Of a stretch of 64,000 nucleotides of DNA, positions 1-9,780 are shown piece after piece. The position numbers and the translations under genes are program-made. Position 1 is the first letter of the stretch. The number at the start of each line of letters is the position of its first letter. The DNA is from Paenirhizobium naphthalenivorans (GTDB lineage Bacteria; Pseudomonadota; Alphaproteobacteria; Rhizobiales; Rhizobiaceae), in NCBI RefSeq assembly GCF_007992095.1, contig NZ_BJZP01000011.1, positions 82,787-146,786 on the forward strand, given 5' to 3'. The notes beneath the pieces are model-generated. The model saw only the letters and a list, made by a program, of their open reading frames with translations, made no database searches and was not told the DNA's origin.

Positions 1-118
1 AGACGGCTGCGGCACGCTCGATGAAGCTCAACGGCGTCATCTGGGAAAAGTTTGCGATGTTCCTGTCCAGTTCGCGATCGTAAATTCCATCGCCGGGCGT
101 GGTTGCGGTGCCGTGCAT
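1..118 (-). CDS. Acyl-CoA synthetase (AMP-dependent ligase), 5' end only
   Basis: Partial gene cut by the left window edge; only the first 39 codons are visible. The reading frame starts at an ATG whose first base is 118, with a GGGAGGAA ribosome binding site eight bases upstream. The visible peptide contains MTPLSFIERAAAV, which is typical of the N-terminus of fatty-acyl or medium-chain acyl-CoA ligases of the AMP-binding superfamily. By family knowledge the enzyme would activate a carboxylic acid to its CoA thioester. It lies downstream of livK on the same strand but is separated from it by an intrinsic terminator, so it is probably transcribed separately. The substrate cannot be told from this fragment. 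Confidence 0.65.
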   Translation of the reverse strand, partial: MHGTATTPGDGIYDRELDRNIANFSQMTPLSFIERAAAV

Positions 119-231
119 TTCGAATGTTCCTCCCACTCTCACTAGAGGAAGGCAGTATTACCGAAACGGTCCCGACCGCAATCTCATAATTCCGCACCTG
201 CGACGAAGGACGAATGTAAAAGTCCATCGTG

Positions 232-265
232 AAAAACAGATGGCCCGGTACAAGACCGGGCCATC
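232..265 (-). terminator. Intrinsic terminator of the liv operon
   Basis: A perfect 11-bp stem (GATGGCCCGGT with its complement, 239-249 and 255-265) with a 5-base loop is followed on the minus strand by TGTTTTT. It lies about 45 bases past the livK stop codon and should end the liv transcript before the acyl-CoA synthetase gene. Confidence 0.85.
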
Positions 266-308
266 CTCAGCATTTCAAGCCGTCAGGTCGGATTTCCGAC
301 CCGCACGA

Positions 309-1427
309 TTATTTGTTCTGCAGGTAGGTGTACTTGCCGTCGGCACCCTTCTGCCAGGTGTACATGACGTAGTCCGGACGGGTGATGTCGCCCTTGGCGT
401 CGAAGCCGAGCTCACCGATAACGGTCGTGTACGGACCCTTTTCCTTCAGCGCGGTGGCAACGGCTTCCGGATCATTGGAACCGGCGGCCTTGGCGGCGTC
501 GGCAATAACCTGGAGAGCTGCGTAGGAGTACAGCGTGTAGGCTTCCGGCTCGAAGCCAGCGTCGCGGAACTTCTTGACGGCGTCGGCAGCGTTCGGGTTC
601 AAGCGCGGATCCGGCGGGAAGGTCATCAGGGTGCCGTTGACTGCGTCGCCAGCGATCGAAGCCAGTTCGTTCGAGGTGATACCGTCGCCCGACATCATCA
701 CGGCCTTGAGACCGCCGTCAGCCATCTGGCGCAGAATCAGGCCAGCTTCGGTGTGCAGACCGCCGAAGTAGACAACGGTTACGCCGGCTTCCTTCATCTT
801 GGAGATCAGGGCCGAGTAGTCCTTGTCGCCGGCGGTGATGCCTTCGTACATGACTTCGGTGACGCCGAGCGCGTTCATCGCCTTCTTGGTTTCGTCAGCA
901 AGACCCTGGCCGTACGGGGTTTTGTCGTGAATGACGGCAACCTTGCCATCCTTGAAGTTGTCAAAGATGTACTTGCCGGCAACCGCACCCTGCTGGTCGT
1001 CACGACCGCAGACGCGGAAGGTGTTCCACATGCCGCGCTCGGTGAAGACCGGGTTCGTTGCAGCCGGGGTCACTTCGAGCATGCCGTTTTCGGCGTATAC
1101 TTCCGAAGCCGGGATCGAGACGCCCGAGTTGAAGTGACCAACAACAAACTTGACGCCGTCAGCAGCAAATTTGTTGGCAACCGAAACACCCTGCTTGGCG
1201 TCGGAAACGTCGTCGCCGAGGACGATCTTGACCATTTCACCGTTGATGCCACCAGCTGCGTTGATGTCGGCAGCAGCCTGTTCAGCACCCTTCTGAAGCT
1301 GAGCACCGAAAGCGGCGTTCGGGCCGGTCATCGGACCGCCAACGCCGACCAGCAGGTCAGCCCAGGCATTGCCGCTGAAGGCAACCATTGCCGTCAGCGC
1401 CACGGCCGAAAGAAGAGACTTCTTCAT
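309..1427 (-). CDS. livK: Branched-chain amino acid ABC transporter, periplasmic binding protein
   Basis: A 372-residue type I periplasmic binding protein of the Leu/Ile/Val family. A Sec signal peptide ([23 protein letters not shown]) is followed by [20 protein letters not shown], the usual first beta strand of LivJ/LivK proteins. It would capture branched-chain or related amino acids in the periplasm and deliver them to LivHMGF, which is encoded immediately upstream on the same strand. A GGGAG ribosome binding site precedes the ATG. About 140 bases separate it from the DUF6867-type gene, so it could have its own promoter, as is common for binding proteins needed in excess. Family assignment is firm; ligand specificity is inferred from the family. 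Confidence 0.92.
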   Translation of the reverse strand: MKKSLLSAVALTAMVAFSGNAWADLLVGVGGPMTGPNAAFGAQLQKGAEQAAADINAAGGINGEMVKIVLGDDVSDAKQGVSVANKFAADGVKFVVGHFNSGVSIPASEVYAENGMLEVTPAATNPVFTERGMWNTFRVCGRDDQQGAVAGKYIFDNFKDGKVAVIHDKTPYGQGLADETKKAMNALGVTEVMYEGITAGDKDYSALISKMKEAGVTVVYFGGLHTEAGLILRQMADGGLKAVMMSGDGITSNELASIAGDAVNGTLMTFPPDPRLNPNAADAVKKFRDAGFEPEAYTLYSYAALQVIADAAKAAGSNDPEAVATALKEKGPYTTVIGELGFDAKGDITRPDYVMYTWQKGADGKYTYLQNK

Positions 1428-1568
1428 ATTGTTACTCCCAATTTCTTGAGTGGGTTAGGTTTCGAAAAACCCGGCACAATACCCACCATGACTGCACCGG
1501 AAAAGCTGTTCCACTCTTTTGAAAGCTCATGCTCTTATTGCCAGTCTGCGACAATAAAAACGCGGCTG

Positions 1569-1922
1569 TCAATCTTTCTTCTTCCACGAGAAGACCGAAG
1601 TCCGCTCGTATAGCCAATAGTAGTTATCGACCATCTGGGTTGTCCGCCGCGACCGAAAACCGGCCGTGGAAAACACAAGCAAAACCAGCACATCGATGCC
1701 GTAAAGCAGCGGGCTGATCATAGGTCCCTGGAACAGCGCGAAATGTAGGAAGCGCATCACAACGCCGAGCAGGAGGGTGTAAATCACGACCGTCGCGTAG
1801 CCCTGCCACCCCTCGGCTGTCGCCCTGCCGGCCCGCCAGGCGGTCCAGAAACCCAGGAGAAGGACCAGGACGCGCAGAACGTAGCGGACACCGGTATCGC
1901 TTTCGAAAAACAAGCCTTGCAT
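1569..1922 (-). CDS. Small membrane protein of the rhizobial liv operon (DUF6867-like)
   Basis: A 117-residue protein with about three hydrophobic segments (roughly residues 12-27, 43-62 and 70-88) and a basic, aromatic C-terminal tail ending in WKKKD. I recognise it as the small protein often found between livF and livK in rhizobia. No catalytic motif is visible. It starts 20 bases after livF with an AGGGGGA ribosome binding site, so it is probably translated from the liv transcript. A role in transporter assembly or stability is a guess from position only. Confidence 0.75.
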   Translation of the reverse strand: MQGLFFESDTGVRYVLRVLVLLLGFWTAWRAGRATAEGWQGYATVVIYTLLLGVVMRFLHFALFQGPMISPLLYGIDVLVLLVFSTAGFRSRRTTQMVDNYYWLYERTSVFSWKKKD

Positions 1923-1942
1923 AGTTTATTCCCCCTGCCCGC

Positions 1943-2671
1943 TCAGTGGTGGCCGCCTTCGAGATAGGCCGCACGAACCTGCGGATCGGCGAGCAGTTCC
2001 TTGCCGGTTCCGCTCATGGTGACCAAGCCGTTGACCATGACATAGGCACGGTCGGAGAGTTTCAGCGCCGCGAACGCATTCTGCTCGACGAGAAAGACGG
2101 TCAGCCCCTCTTCCTTGTTGAGCTTCTTGATCGATTCAAAGATGCCCTTGACGATCAATGGTGCGAGACCGAGCGACGGCTCGTCGAGAAGCAGCAACTT
2201 CGGACGGGACATCAGCGCGCGGCCGATGGAGAGCATCTGCTGTTCGCCGCCGGAAAGCGTGCCGCCTCGCTGGCTCTGGCGCTCTTTCAGACGCGGGAAG
2301 AGCGTAAAGATCTTCTCCACATCCTCATTGAAATATTTCAGGTTGTCGAGACCGGCACCCATCTGGAGGTTTTCCATGACCGTCATGCGCGGGAAGATAC
2401 GACGACCTTCCGGCGACTGCGCGATGCGGCGGCGTGCGATCAGGTGCGTCGGCATCTTGGTGATGTCGGTCCCATCGAAGGTGATCGTTCCGGCACGCGC
2501 CTGCGGGCTGCCGCAGATCGTCATCATCAGCGTCGACTTGCCGGCGCCGTTGGCACCGATCAGACTGACGATCTCGCCCTGGCGAACCTCGACATCCACA
2601 CCACCGAGGGCGCGGATGTTGCCGTAATAGGTTTCAACACCCTGTACCTTGAGAAGCGGTTCAGAAGACAT
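1943..2671 (-). CDS. livF: Branched-chain amino acid ABC transporter ATPase LivF
   Basis: A 242-residue ABC ATPase, the usual length for LivF. Visible motifs are Walker A (GANGAGKST, about residue 39), the signature LSGGEQQ and Walker B LLLLDEPSLGL, plus the switch region LVEQNA. It pairs with LivG on the cytoplasmic face of LivHM to power uptake. Its ATG overlaps the livG stop codon (ATGA), showing translational coupling. Confidence 0.95.
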   Translation of the reverse strand: MSSEPLLKVQGVETYYGNIRALGGVDVEVRQGEIVSLIGANGAGKSTLMMTICGSPQARAGTITFDGTDITKMPTHLIARRRIAQSPEGRRIFPRMTVMENLQMGAGLDNLKYFNEDVEKIFTLFPRLKERQSQRGGTLSGGEQQMLSIGRALMSRPKLLLLDEPSLGLAPLIVKGIFESIKKLNKEEGLTVFLVEQNAFAALKLSDRAYVMVNGLVTMSGTGKELLADPQVRAAYLEGGHH

Positions 2672-3543
2672 CAGTTCTTCCCTCCCGAAACGGCTTCGAC
2701 TTCATGGATCGCATCGTCCAATTCTTCGTCCTCGACACCCAGATAGGCGGCAATCACCTTCGGGTCATTCTTCACATGATCCGGCGTGCCGTCGGAGATC
2801 TTCTGCCCGTATTCAAGCACGACGACGTGGTCGGAAATTTCCATGACGACGGACATGTCGTGCTCGATCAGAAGCAGCGAGGTCCCCTCATCGCGAATGC
2901 TGCGCAAAAGCGTATTGAGCGCCAACGATTCCTTCGGATTGAGGCCGGCCGCCGGTTCATCGAGGCAAAGCAGTTCAGGTCCGGTGCACATGGCACGGGC
3001 AATTTCCAGGCGCCGCTGCGCACCGTAGGGAAGATCACCAGCCGGGTCGTCGGCACGATCGATAAGATCGGCCTTTTCGAGCCAGTATTTTGCCTTCTCG
3101 ATCGCCGCTTCAGCCGCGCGCTTGTAGGCGGGCAGGCCGAGAAGACCGAGAATGGTGTAGCCCGAAGCCTTCATAAGCGCGTTGTGCTGCGCGACCAGAA
3201 GGTTTTCCAGGACGGTCAGACCCGAGAACAGCCGAATGTTCTGGAAAGTACGGGCGACCTTCGCCTTCTTGGTGATCTCGAAGTCGGGCAAGCGCTCCAG
3301 CAGATGCTGTCTGCCATTCTTCTGGAACATGGTGATCATACCCATCGTCGGCTTGTAAAAGCCGGTGATGCAGTTGAACACCGTGGTCTTGCCAGCGCCG
3401 TTCGGCCCGATCAACGCGGTGATTTCCCCGCGCTTGGCTTCGAACGAGAAGTCGTTGATGGCCATGAGCCCGCCGAACTTCATCGAGAGATGTTCGACCT
3501 TGAGGAGCGTGTCGTTCGTCATCGTATTGTTTCCGGAAGTCAT
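2671..3543 (-). CDS. livG: Branched-chain amino acid ABC transporter ATPase LivG
   Basis: A 290-residue ABC ATPase. Walker A is GPNGAGKTT (about residue 46) and Walker B is LLCLDEPAAGL. The signature is the divergent LPYGAQRRLEIARA, typical of LivG proteins. The C-terminal tail after the H-loop (LIEHDMSVV) is longer and acidic. The start overlaps the livM stop by one base (ATGA). A second possible start, MTNDTLL, lies seven codons inside. It forms the ATPase heterodimer with LivF. Confidence 0.94.
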   Translation of the reverse strand: MTSGNNTMTNDTLLKVEHLSMKFGGLMAINDFSFEAKRGEITALIGPNGAGKTTVFNCITGFYKPTMGMITMFQKNGRQHLLERLPDFEITKKAKVARTFQNIRLFSGLTVLENLLVAQHNALMKASGYTILGLLGLPAYKRAAEAAIEKAKYWLEKADLIDRADDPAGDLPYGAQRRLEIARAMCTGPELLCLDEPAAGLNPKESLALNTLLRSIRDEGTSLLLIEHDMSVVMEISDHVVVLEYGQKISDGTPDHVKNDPKVIAAYLGVEDEELDDAIHEVEAVSGGKN

Positions 3544-4940
3544 CAGCCGTGACCTTCCTTGGTAAAGCTTCCCGAGACAGCCTTGCTCTCCTTGAGGAAG
3601 GCTGTCGGTTGACGCGTGCCGACGAAACCGCGCGGCTTGAACAGCATGACCACGACCATGGCAAGGCCGAACAGCAGCATGCGGTAGAGTTCCGGCGTGA
3701 AGTCAGGCCCGAAGACAACCTTCAGGAACTCCATTTCGCGCAGCAGTTCCGTACCACCGACCATGACCATCGCAGCGATCGCGATACCGGTCAGCGACCC
3801 CATGCCGCCGAGAACGACGATGGCGAGGATAACGGCCGATTCCAGGAAGACGAAGCTCTCCGGCGAAACGAAGCCCTGGCGGGCGGCGAAGAAGGAGCCG
3901 GCAAAGCCACCGAACATCGCACCGATGGCAAAGGCCGTCAGCTTGGTCGTCACGGTGTTGATGCCGAGCGAACGACAGGCAATCTCGTCTTCACGCAGCG
4001 CTTCCCAGGCGCGACCGATCGGCATACGACGCAGGCGGATCGTCACATAGGCGGTGAGCAGGCACAGCGCCAGGATGAGATAGAAGAGGAAGATCTTGTA
4101 ATAGCCGGAGGACATCGGTAGGTCGAACATCTTGGCGAAGCCGTTTGGCGAGGCGTCGAACTTGATGCCGAACAGCGTCGCCTTCGGAATGCCGGAAATG
4201 CCGAAGGTGCCCTTGGTGACGTCGGTCCAGTTGATCAATACGAGGCGGATGATTTCCCCGAAAGCCAGCGTCACGATCGCCAGGTAGTCGCCGCGCAGTC
4301 GCAGCACCGGGAAGCCGAGGATAATGCCCCAGAAAGCGGCCAGAATACCCGACAGCGGCAGGAGCACCCAGAAGGACAGGCCGAACTGCTGGGACAGCAG
4401 CGCATAGGAATAGGCGCCAACCGCATAGAAGGCGACATAACCGAGGTCGAGCAGACCGGCGAGGCCGACGACAATGTTCAACCCCCAGGCAAGCATGACA
4501 TAGATCAGGATCTGGATGCCGAAATTGTCGACATATTTCAGCGCGCCTTGCATGCCAGTGAGCGCAACGATCACCGGCGGATAGAGGAACAGCGCCACCA
4601 GGGCGATCTTCAGGAAGTGCCTGTGAAAGAACGAGAGCTTGGCCTCGATCTCATGCACTGGCACCTGAGCCTGGGCCTGACGCTCCCTCCGCTGATGTTT
4701 CCACGGATGGTAGAAACCGACGATCAGGAAGCGGCCGACGGCGGCGACGGCGACGAAGATCGCCAGCAATCCCCAGCGCGGATACCAGACCAGCTCATTG
4801 CTCATGTTCTGGTCGGTCTTGATGCCGACATAGAGAATGAACAGGCCGAGCGACACGACGCCGGCAAAGACGCCTTCCTTGAGCGCACGCGCAAGGGTAC
4901 CGGATTGAGACGTGCCGGCCACGTTTGCAGAATTCGTCAT
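3543..4940 (-). CDS. livM: Branched-chain amino acid ABC transporter permease LivM
   Basis: A 465-residue inner-membrane permease. I chose the ATG at 4940 (MTNSANVAG) rather than an upstream in-frame codon because an AAGGTC ribosome binding site lies eight bases before it, and it leaves only four bases to the livH stop. The N-terminal 100 residues are an extra region with two membrane segments and a charged stretch (WKHQRRERQAQAQ), typical of alphaproteobacterial LivM and longer than the E. coli protein. The core carries the LivM hallmarks GLNIVVGLAGLLDLGYVAFYA and GRAWEALREDE, the EAA-like loop that docks with the ATPase. It forms the channel with LivH. Confidence 0.93.
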   Translation of the reverse strand: MTNSANVAGTSQSGTLARALKEGVFAGVVSLGLFILYVGIKTDQNMSNELVWYPRWGLLAIFVAVAAVGRFLIVGFYHPWKHQRRERQAQAQVPVHEIEAKLSFFHRHFLKIALVALFLYPPVIVALTGMQGALKYVDNFGIQILIYVMLAWGLNIVVGLAGLLDLGYVAFYAVGAYSYALLSQQFGLSFWVLLPLSGILAAFWGIILGFPVLRLRGDYLAIVTLAFGEIIRLVLINWTDVTKGTFGISGIPKATLFGIKFDASPNGFAKMFDLPMSSGYYKIFLFYLILALCLLTAYVTIRLRRMPIGRAWEALREDEIACRSLGINTVTTKLTAFAIGAMFGGFAGSFFAARQGFVSPESFVFLESAVILAIVVLGGMGSLTGIAIAAMVMVGGTELLREMEFLKVVFGPDFTPELYRMLLFGLAMVVVMLFKPRGFVGTRQPTAFLKESKAVSGSFTKEGHG

Positions 4941-4944
4941 GGGA

Positions 4945-5847
<903 letters not shown>

Positions 5848-6614
5848 TACCAATCCCCCGGGCGCGAGCTTAAGTTGCGCGTCCCTTTTTATGTTGTCCC
5901 CTAACGGGGTTCTTAACATGCCCAGATTTGATAGCGTTTTCGACAAAAATGTGAAGTCCAAAAACTAGGCAGCGCGCATTTTATCGCCAATCACGCGCAA
6001 TTTGGTTTTTTATTCGGCATATTAACCAAAAATACGGCACAAACTGCCGATTTTTTAGAGTGCACCGTGTTTTTCACTGTTGGGAATTTGCCTTCATTTG
6101 GGCTTTTTTCCGCCCACATCTCAATGAACGCATAAACGCTCTGCAACCAGCGAGAAAGCATCGCCAGCCCCGAAATGCCGGACTTTGTGCCAGCATAGCC
6201 GCCAAACCACCGACAGGCTAATCACAAAGCGACACCACGAGATACTGAATCCGTCGCAGGCGTTCGATGGGAGCGGCTCAGGCTTCGGCGTCGCGACGGC
6301 CCCGATCAGACAGCCGACCTGTCGGCCAGACAGGATCACGTATAGGATCAAACGCTGATCGCCGACGAAGCCGTCGCCCGACGGTTCGCGCCAGCGTCAC
6401 TTCCAAGCCATGAACAAACAGCCAGACGCGCGCGTGCGCCACCTGGCCATTCGCCTCATAAACACGCGACAGCGTTCGGTGCAGTGCCGGAAAACGGGGA
6501 AATAGATCGAGGAAAGGCCAATCTTTTCAAGGCTCCGCCCCGCAAATGTCCCCATAGCCGAATTTGTCGGCGAGACTTGTCCGCATCGAACCCGTCGAAG
6601 CGGAGAACAAGGCC
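5848..6614. other. 767-bp intergenic region: liv promoter side and unassigned DNA
   Basis: The left part (about 5900-6100) is AT-rich for this genome, with many runs of A and T, and probably carries the liv promoter reading left. I could not place a confident -35/-10 pair. The right part (6100-6600) returns to genomic base composition and has only short open frames on either strand, without ribosome binding sites or recognisable peptides. I see no RNA gene or mobile-element remnant in it. Confidence 0.5.
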
Positions 6615-7640
6615 ATGTCGGATACCACCGTAAATCTCGCCCTGCCCTACATCAAACCGGCCCAGGCACAGAAACACGTCACCCACAATGAAGCCTTGCA
6701 GGCCCTTGATGCGGCTGTCCAGCTGGTGCTTGCGGCACGCCTCACCGCACCACCCGCCTCACCGGCCGAGGGCCAGTGTTTCTGGATCTTGCCGGGCGCG
6801 ACGGAGGACTGGGCCGGCCGCGAGGGCCGCCTGGCCGTTCGGCAGGATGGCGCCTGGATCTTCATTGCGCCGCGCACCGGCTGGCTTTGCTACGATCGCA
6901 CCGATCAGAGATTGAAGGTCTTCACCGGACCGGAATGGACAGACATCCCCCTGCCCGCGCAACCGCAAGTGTCGGCCCTCGGTATCGCCATGACACCCAA
7001 CGCGACCAATCGCCTTGCCGTGTCGGCCCCAGCCAGCCTCTTCACCCATGCCGGCACCGACCATCGGCTGAAGATCAACAAGGCAACCGCCTCGGACACG
7101 GCATCCCTCTTGTTCCAGTCGGACTGGCAGGGCAAGGCGGAGCTGGGTCTCGCCGGCGACGACCGCTTCGCCATCAAGGTCAGCGGCGACGGCGGGCTTT
7201 GGACGACGGCGCTGGCGATTACGCCGGAGGGCCGAGTGCTGATGGACCAACGCCCAAGGGTACGAGCTGCACGGACATCAGGCAGCCTCTCGCCGGCAGC
7301 CGGTCTGCTGACAGGCTTTGACGATCTCTTTTTCGTGGGCGGGGGATTTTCGCTCGGCGCGGCATTGGCGTCCGGCCACGGACATGAACTGGTGGTGCCA
7401 GCGGCAGGAACCTACCTCCTCGCGCTTAATGTCAGGGCACAGACGTCATCGGGCCATGGCGTGACGCTTCAGGCGAACGGAACAAGCGATATTGCTGCGG
7501 TGAACGGCGCGGCCGGCACGCAATCGGCAACCGCCATAGCCTCGCTTGCTCAAGGCGACGTTCTCACCCTTGCTCATTCAGGAACCGCGCAATTGCTGTT
7601 CGGCTATGGTCACACGGAGATCAACGTCGTGATGCTTTAG
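6615..7640 (+). CDS. DUF2793 protein with phage-tail character and C1q-like C-terminus
   Basis: A 341-residue protein. I place the start at 6615 (MSDTTVNLALPYI), 17 codons inside the longest frame, because it matches the DUF2793 N-terminus and has a GGAG about ten bases upstream. Residues 1-120 carry the DUF2793 signature (LPYIKPAQAQKHVTHNEAL, then GQCFWILPGATEDWAG and GWLCYDRTDQRL). This domain occurs in alphaproteobacterial prophage and gene-transfer-agent-like tail or host-recognition proteins. The last 120 residues (PAAGTYLLALNVRAQ, ending FGYGHTEINVVML) look like a C1q/TNF-type jelly roll; that is inferred from pattern only. No other phage gene is nearby, so it stands alone between the liv operon and a regulator. 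Confidence 0.7.
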   Translation: MSDTTVNLALPYIKPAQAQKHVTHNEALQALDAAVQLVLAARLTAPPASPAEGQCFWILPGATEDWAGREGRLAVRQDGAWIFIAPRTGWLCYDRTDQRLKVFTGPEWTDIPLPAQPQVSALGIAMTPNATNRLAVSAPASLFTHAGTDHRLKINKATASDTASLLFQSDWQGKAELGLAGDDRFAIKVSGDGGLWTTALAITPEGRVLMDQRPRVRAARTSGSLSPAAGLLTGFDDLFFVGGGFSLGAALASGHGHELVVPAAGTYLLALNVRAQTSSGHGVTLQANGTSDIAAVNGAAGTQSATAIASLAQGDVLTLAHSGTAQLLFGYGHTEINVVML

Positions 7641-7701
7641 CACTGCCCTTTGGAAGCGAGAGATTCGCCCGCGTCCCAGCAAAAGGAAAGCCGCCAGCCC
7701 A

Positions 7702-8442
7702 TCAGAGCAAGCGGAAACGGCAGGCGCGGGCAACCGCCTGCATGCGGTTGACCGAGTCGAGCTTGCGCATCGCGCTCTTCAGATAGCTGACGACGGTATG
7801 ACTCGAGATCGAAAGGATGATAGCGATCTCGTCGCTGCTCTTGCCGGCGGCCGACCAGCGCAGGCACTCGATCTCACGCGCCGACAGCTTCTCGCGCGGC
7901 CCGTCCTTCTGGGCGATCAGGCTCGAGCAATTGTCCAGCAATTCAACGCTTTCGAGATAGAGATCGGCGATCTCCGATCGCTCCAACGCCGCCCGCTGGC
8001 CGGAAAAGACGAACAGATAATGTGCAAGGCTGCAATCATGGACGGCGTAAGCGAGACTGGAGCTCATGCCGCGATCCTCGAAGGCGCCGGCGAGGCTTCG
8101 CTGAGCATCCCGGTCCCGGCCATCGACGAAAACGCACTCGCTGGCCTGGAAGGGCACAATGCTCTGCTTCAGGCGCTGAACCAGGAGGCTCGCCGAAAAC
8201 TGGTCCTCCAGCCGATAACGCTCCCGCAATTCGGCCGGCCAGTTGCAAAACAAGATGTTCGCTGCGAATTCCGGCTTGTCAGCCTTCGGGAAGGTGGAAA
8301 CAAGAACATGGTCGAAGCCAAAACGCTGCCCCAGCGCGACATATTGCCGGCCGATCGGGCAAATGCCCTCCTCATCAAGGGGCAAACCCGAGGCACCATG
8401 GCCTTCATCCTGACAAAGGATCGACTCGGTCATCCTGAACAT
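7702..8442 (-). CDS. LuxR-family transcriptional regulator, probable orphan
   Basis: A 246-residue protein. The N-terminal 160 residues resemble an autoinducer-binding domain (FGFDHVLVSTFP, NWPAELRERY). The C-terminal 65 residues are a LuxR-type helix-turn-helix (LSAREIECLRWSAAGKSSDEIA, then SSHTVVSYLKSAMRKL). Aligning by eye, the Asp-Pro pair that contacts the acyl-homoserine lactone in classical LuxR proteins reads Ser-Leu here, and no luxI-type synthase is nearby, so it may not respond to AHLs. AAAGGAG lies just upstream of the ATG. It is divergent from sciP across a 408-bp gap. Its target genes are unknown. Confidence 0.85.
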   Translation of the reverse strand: MFRMTESILCQDEGHGASGLPLDEEGICPIGRQYVALGQRFGFDHVLVSTFPKADKPEFAANILFCNWPAELRERYRLEDQFSASLLVQRLKQSIVPFQASECVFVDGRDRDAQRSLAGAFEDRGMSSSLAYAVHDCSLAHYLFVFSGQRAALERSEIADLYLESVELLDNCSSLIAQKDGPREKLSAREIECLRWSAAGKSSDEIAIILSISSHTVVSYLKSAMRKLDSVNRMQAVARACRFRLL

Positions 8443-8850
8443 TTAGCTCCTTTCGGCCGAATTCGTCCGGCCGCATATTCGATTCACGCATCGAACGAAC
8501 ATTAACTGAACGGTAGAGAACGGAACTGGTGCCGATCTTTCGGTCCCGCCCGGACCGCGTCAAATTCGTGCGCCCTGAGCTTACAGCGCCGAGACATAGC
8601 CATACGAATTATAGCTGGCTGGCTTCTACTACATTTTCATTCCTAGAAAATTTCTAAATCAGCATAACTCCTATGCAGTTGCCACAAGTTTACGCAGCGG
8701 CAGGCAAGATTCTTGCGCCGTCTCCCGCCCTTGCCCCCCTCAGGCCGATCGCGAAAATAATTATCAAATGCTTACAATGCGCTTAGGCAAATTTTAAAGG
8801 TGGCCCGCTAGGATGCCCTCGAGTGGTCTTGAGTATGTGTAGAGAGTCCA
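8443..8850. promoter_or_regulatory. 408-bp divergent control region between luxR-type gene and sciP
   Basis: No gene is seen here. The region is AT-rich in its middle. It contains a palindrome TAGAAA-A-TTTCTA (8644-8656), which could be an operator, and a CtrA-like box near sciP described separately. Which promoter the palindrome belongs to is not clear. Confidence 0.5.
8783..8797 (+). promoter_or_regulatory. CtrA-like binding box upstream of sciP
   Basis: The sequence TTAG-N7-TTAA matches seven of eight fixed bases of the CtrA consensus TTAA-N7-TTAA. It sits about 54 bases before the sciP ATG. In Caulobacter sciP is a direct CtrA target, which makes this a plausible functional site. Pattern match only. 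Confidence 0.5.
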
Positions 8851-9126
8851 ATGACCGAAATGATCCGCCCCAGAGTTAAATATGTCATCGGTCCTGATGG
8901 CAGCCCGCTGACCGTTGCCGATCTGCCGCCGGCCAATACACGCCGTTGGGTGATCCGTCGGAAAGCCGAGGTTGTCGCAGCGGTCCGCGGCGGTCTGCTG
9001 AGCCTGGAAGAGGCCTGCGAGCGCTACACCCTGACGGTTGAGGAGTTCCTCTCCTGGCAGTCGTCGATCAATGATCACGGACTGCCGGGCCTGCGCACCA
9101 CGCGCATCCAGCAATACCGCCACTGA
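8851..9126 (+). CDS. sciP: SciP, DUF1153 inhibitor of CtrA-dependent transcription
   Basis: A 91-residue basic helix-turn-helix protein. The central block RRWVIRRKAEVVAAVRGGLL followed by SLEEACERY and the end GLRTTRIQQYRH are nearly invariant in the alphaproteobacterial SciP family. In Caulobacter SciP binds DNA and CtrA and blocks CtrA from recruiting RNA polymerase, closing a cell-cycle feedback loop. Here it lies 1.85 kb upstream of ctrA in the same orientation, and a CtrA-like box precedes it. Length and conservation agree with a full functional gene. Confidence 0.92.
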   Translation: MTEMIRPRVKYVIGPDGSPLTVADLPPANTRRWVIRRKAEVVAAVRGGLLSLEEACERYTLTVEEFLSWQSSINDHGLPGLRTTRIQQYRH

Positions 9127-9172
9127 CAAGGCGTCGGGCCGGCTTACGCCGCCCACTCCCAGATGGATTTTT

Positions 9173-9204
9173 CGTGCGCGCAGGACACGTTCCTTGCGCG
9201 CACG
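9173..9204. repeat. Perfect 10-bp inverted repeat between sciP and pqiA-like gene
   Basis: CGTGCGCGCA (9173-9182) and its exact complement (9195-9204) form a GC-rich hairpin with a 12-base loop. The two genes converge here. Runs of T occur before the hairpin on the plus strand rather than after it, so it is not a canonical intrinsic terminator for either gene, though it could stabilise the 3' ends. Confidence 0.6.
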
Positions 9205-9208
9205 CTGT

Positions 9209-9667
9209 CTATTGAGACCGCCGCCGCTCCAGCAGATGATGCAGCAACCCGGCAAGCAGCGACGAGGCCGCGTAGAACCATAAGCCCGGCTGCGTAAAGG
9301 CCTCGGCCAGACCGCTGGTTTTGGCGGCAAAGATGACGATCGCCACTAACAGCACATCCATCATAGACCATTTCGACAGGATCGGGACCAGAAAGACCAT
9401 AAGTCCCCTACGTGCTTGCGGACCGGGTGGCATGAAGGCCTCGGCCGTGAGCCCGACCATCTTGACGACCGGAAAAACGACAGACAGCAGGCCCACCACG
9501 GTCGCCAATCCTCCATTGCCGTCCCGCCAGAGCGCCGCGACGATCTCGATCAGCGACGGATTTTCAGTAAAAAAATAGAGTTTTTCAAACCGCACCAGCG
9601 GCAGAACGATCCCGAGTGCGAGCCACATGGGAGCCAACACCACCATCGCTGCGATAATCCAAACCAT
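9209..9667 (-). CDS. PqiA-like inner membrane protein
   Basis: A 152-residue protein with four hydrophobic segments. The motif LIEIVAALWRDGNGGLATVVGLLSVVFPVVK and the following WSMMDVLLVAIVIFAAK pattern are typical of the paraquat-inducible protein A family, of which this is a single-domain form. Family members work with MCE-type proteins in envelope lipid traffic; no MCE gene is present here. I prefer the ATG at 9667, with AGGG nine bases upstream, over a GTG at 9682. It converges on sciP. Confidence 0.8.
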   Translation of the reverse strand: MVWIIAAMVVLAPMWLALGIVLPLVRFEKLYFFTENPSLIEIVAALWRDGNGGLATVVGLLSVVFPVVKMVGLTAEAFMPPGPQARRGLMVFLVPILSKWSMMDVLLVAIVIFAAKTSGLAEAFTQPGLWFYAASSLLAGLLHHLLERRRSQ

Positions 9668-9780
9668 CCCCGTGGCCCTCACCCGAATCGCGGTCGCCTT
9701 CGCGACCTTACACGGCGCGTCATTGCCGCGAAAACCTGGGGATGTTACGTCAGATCCAAATCGAATGCGAAGGTGAACCG

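Noticed and set aside
99..1613. 504-codon plus-strand frame opposite livK
   Set aside because: Antisense shadow of a clear binding-protein gene; low-complexity composition and no start signal.
6121..6351. 76-codon minus-strand frame in the liv upstream region
   Set aside because: Cys/Trp-rich peptide without ribosome binding site or family similarity.
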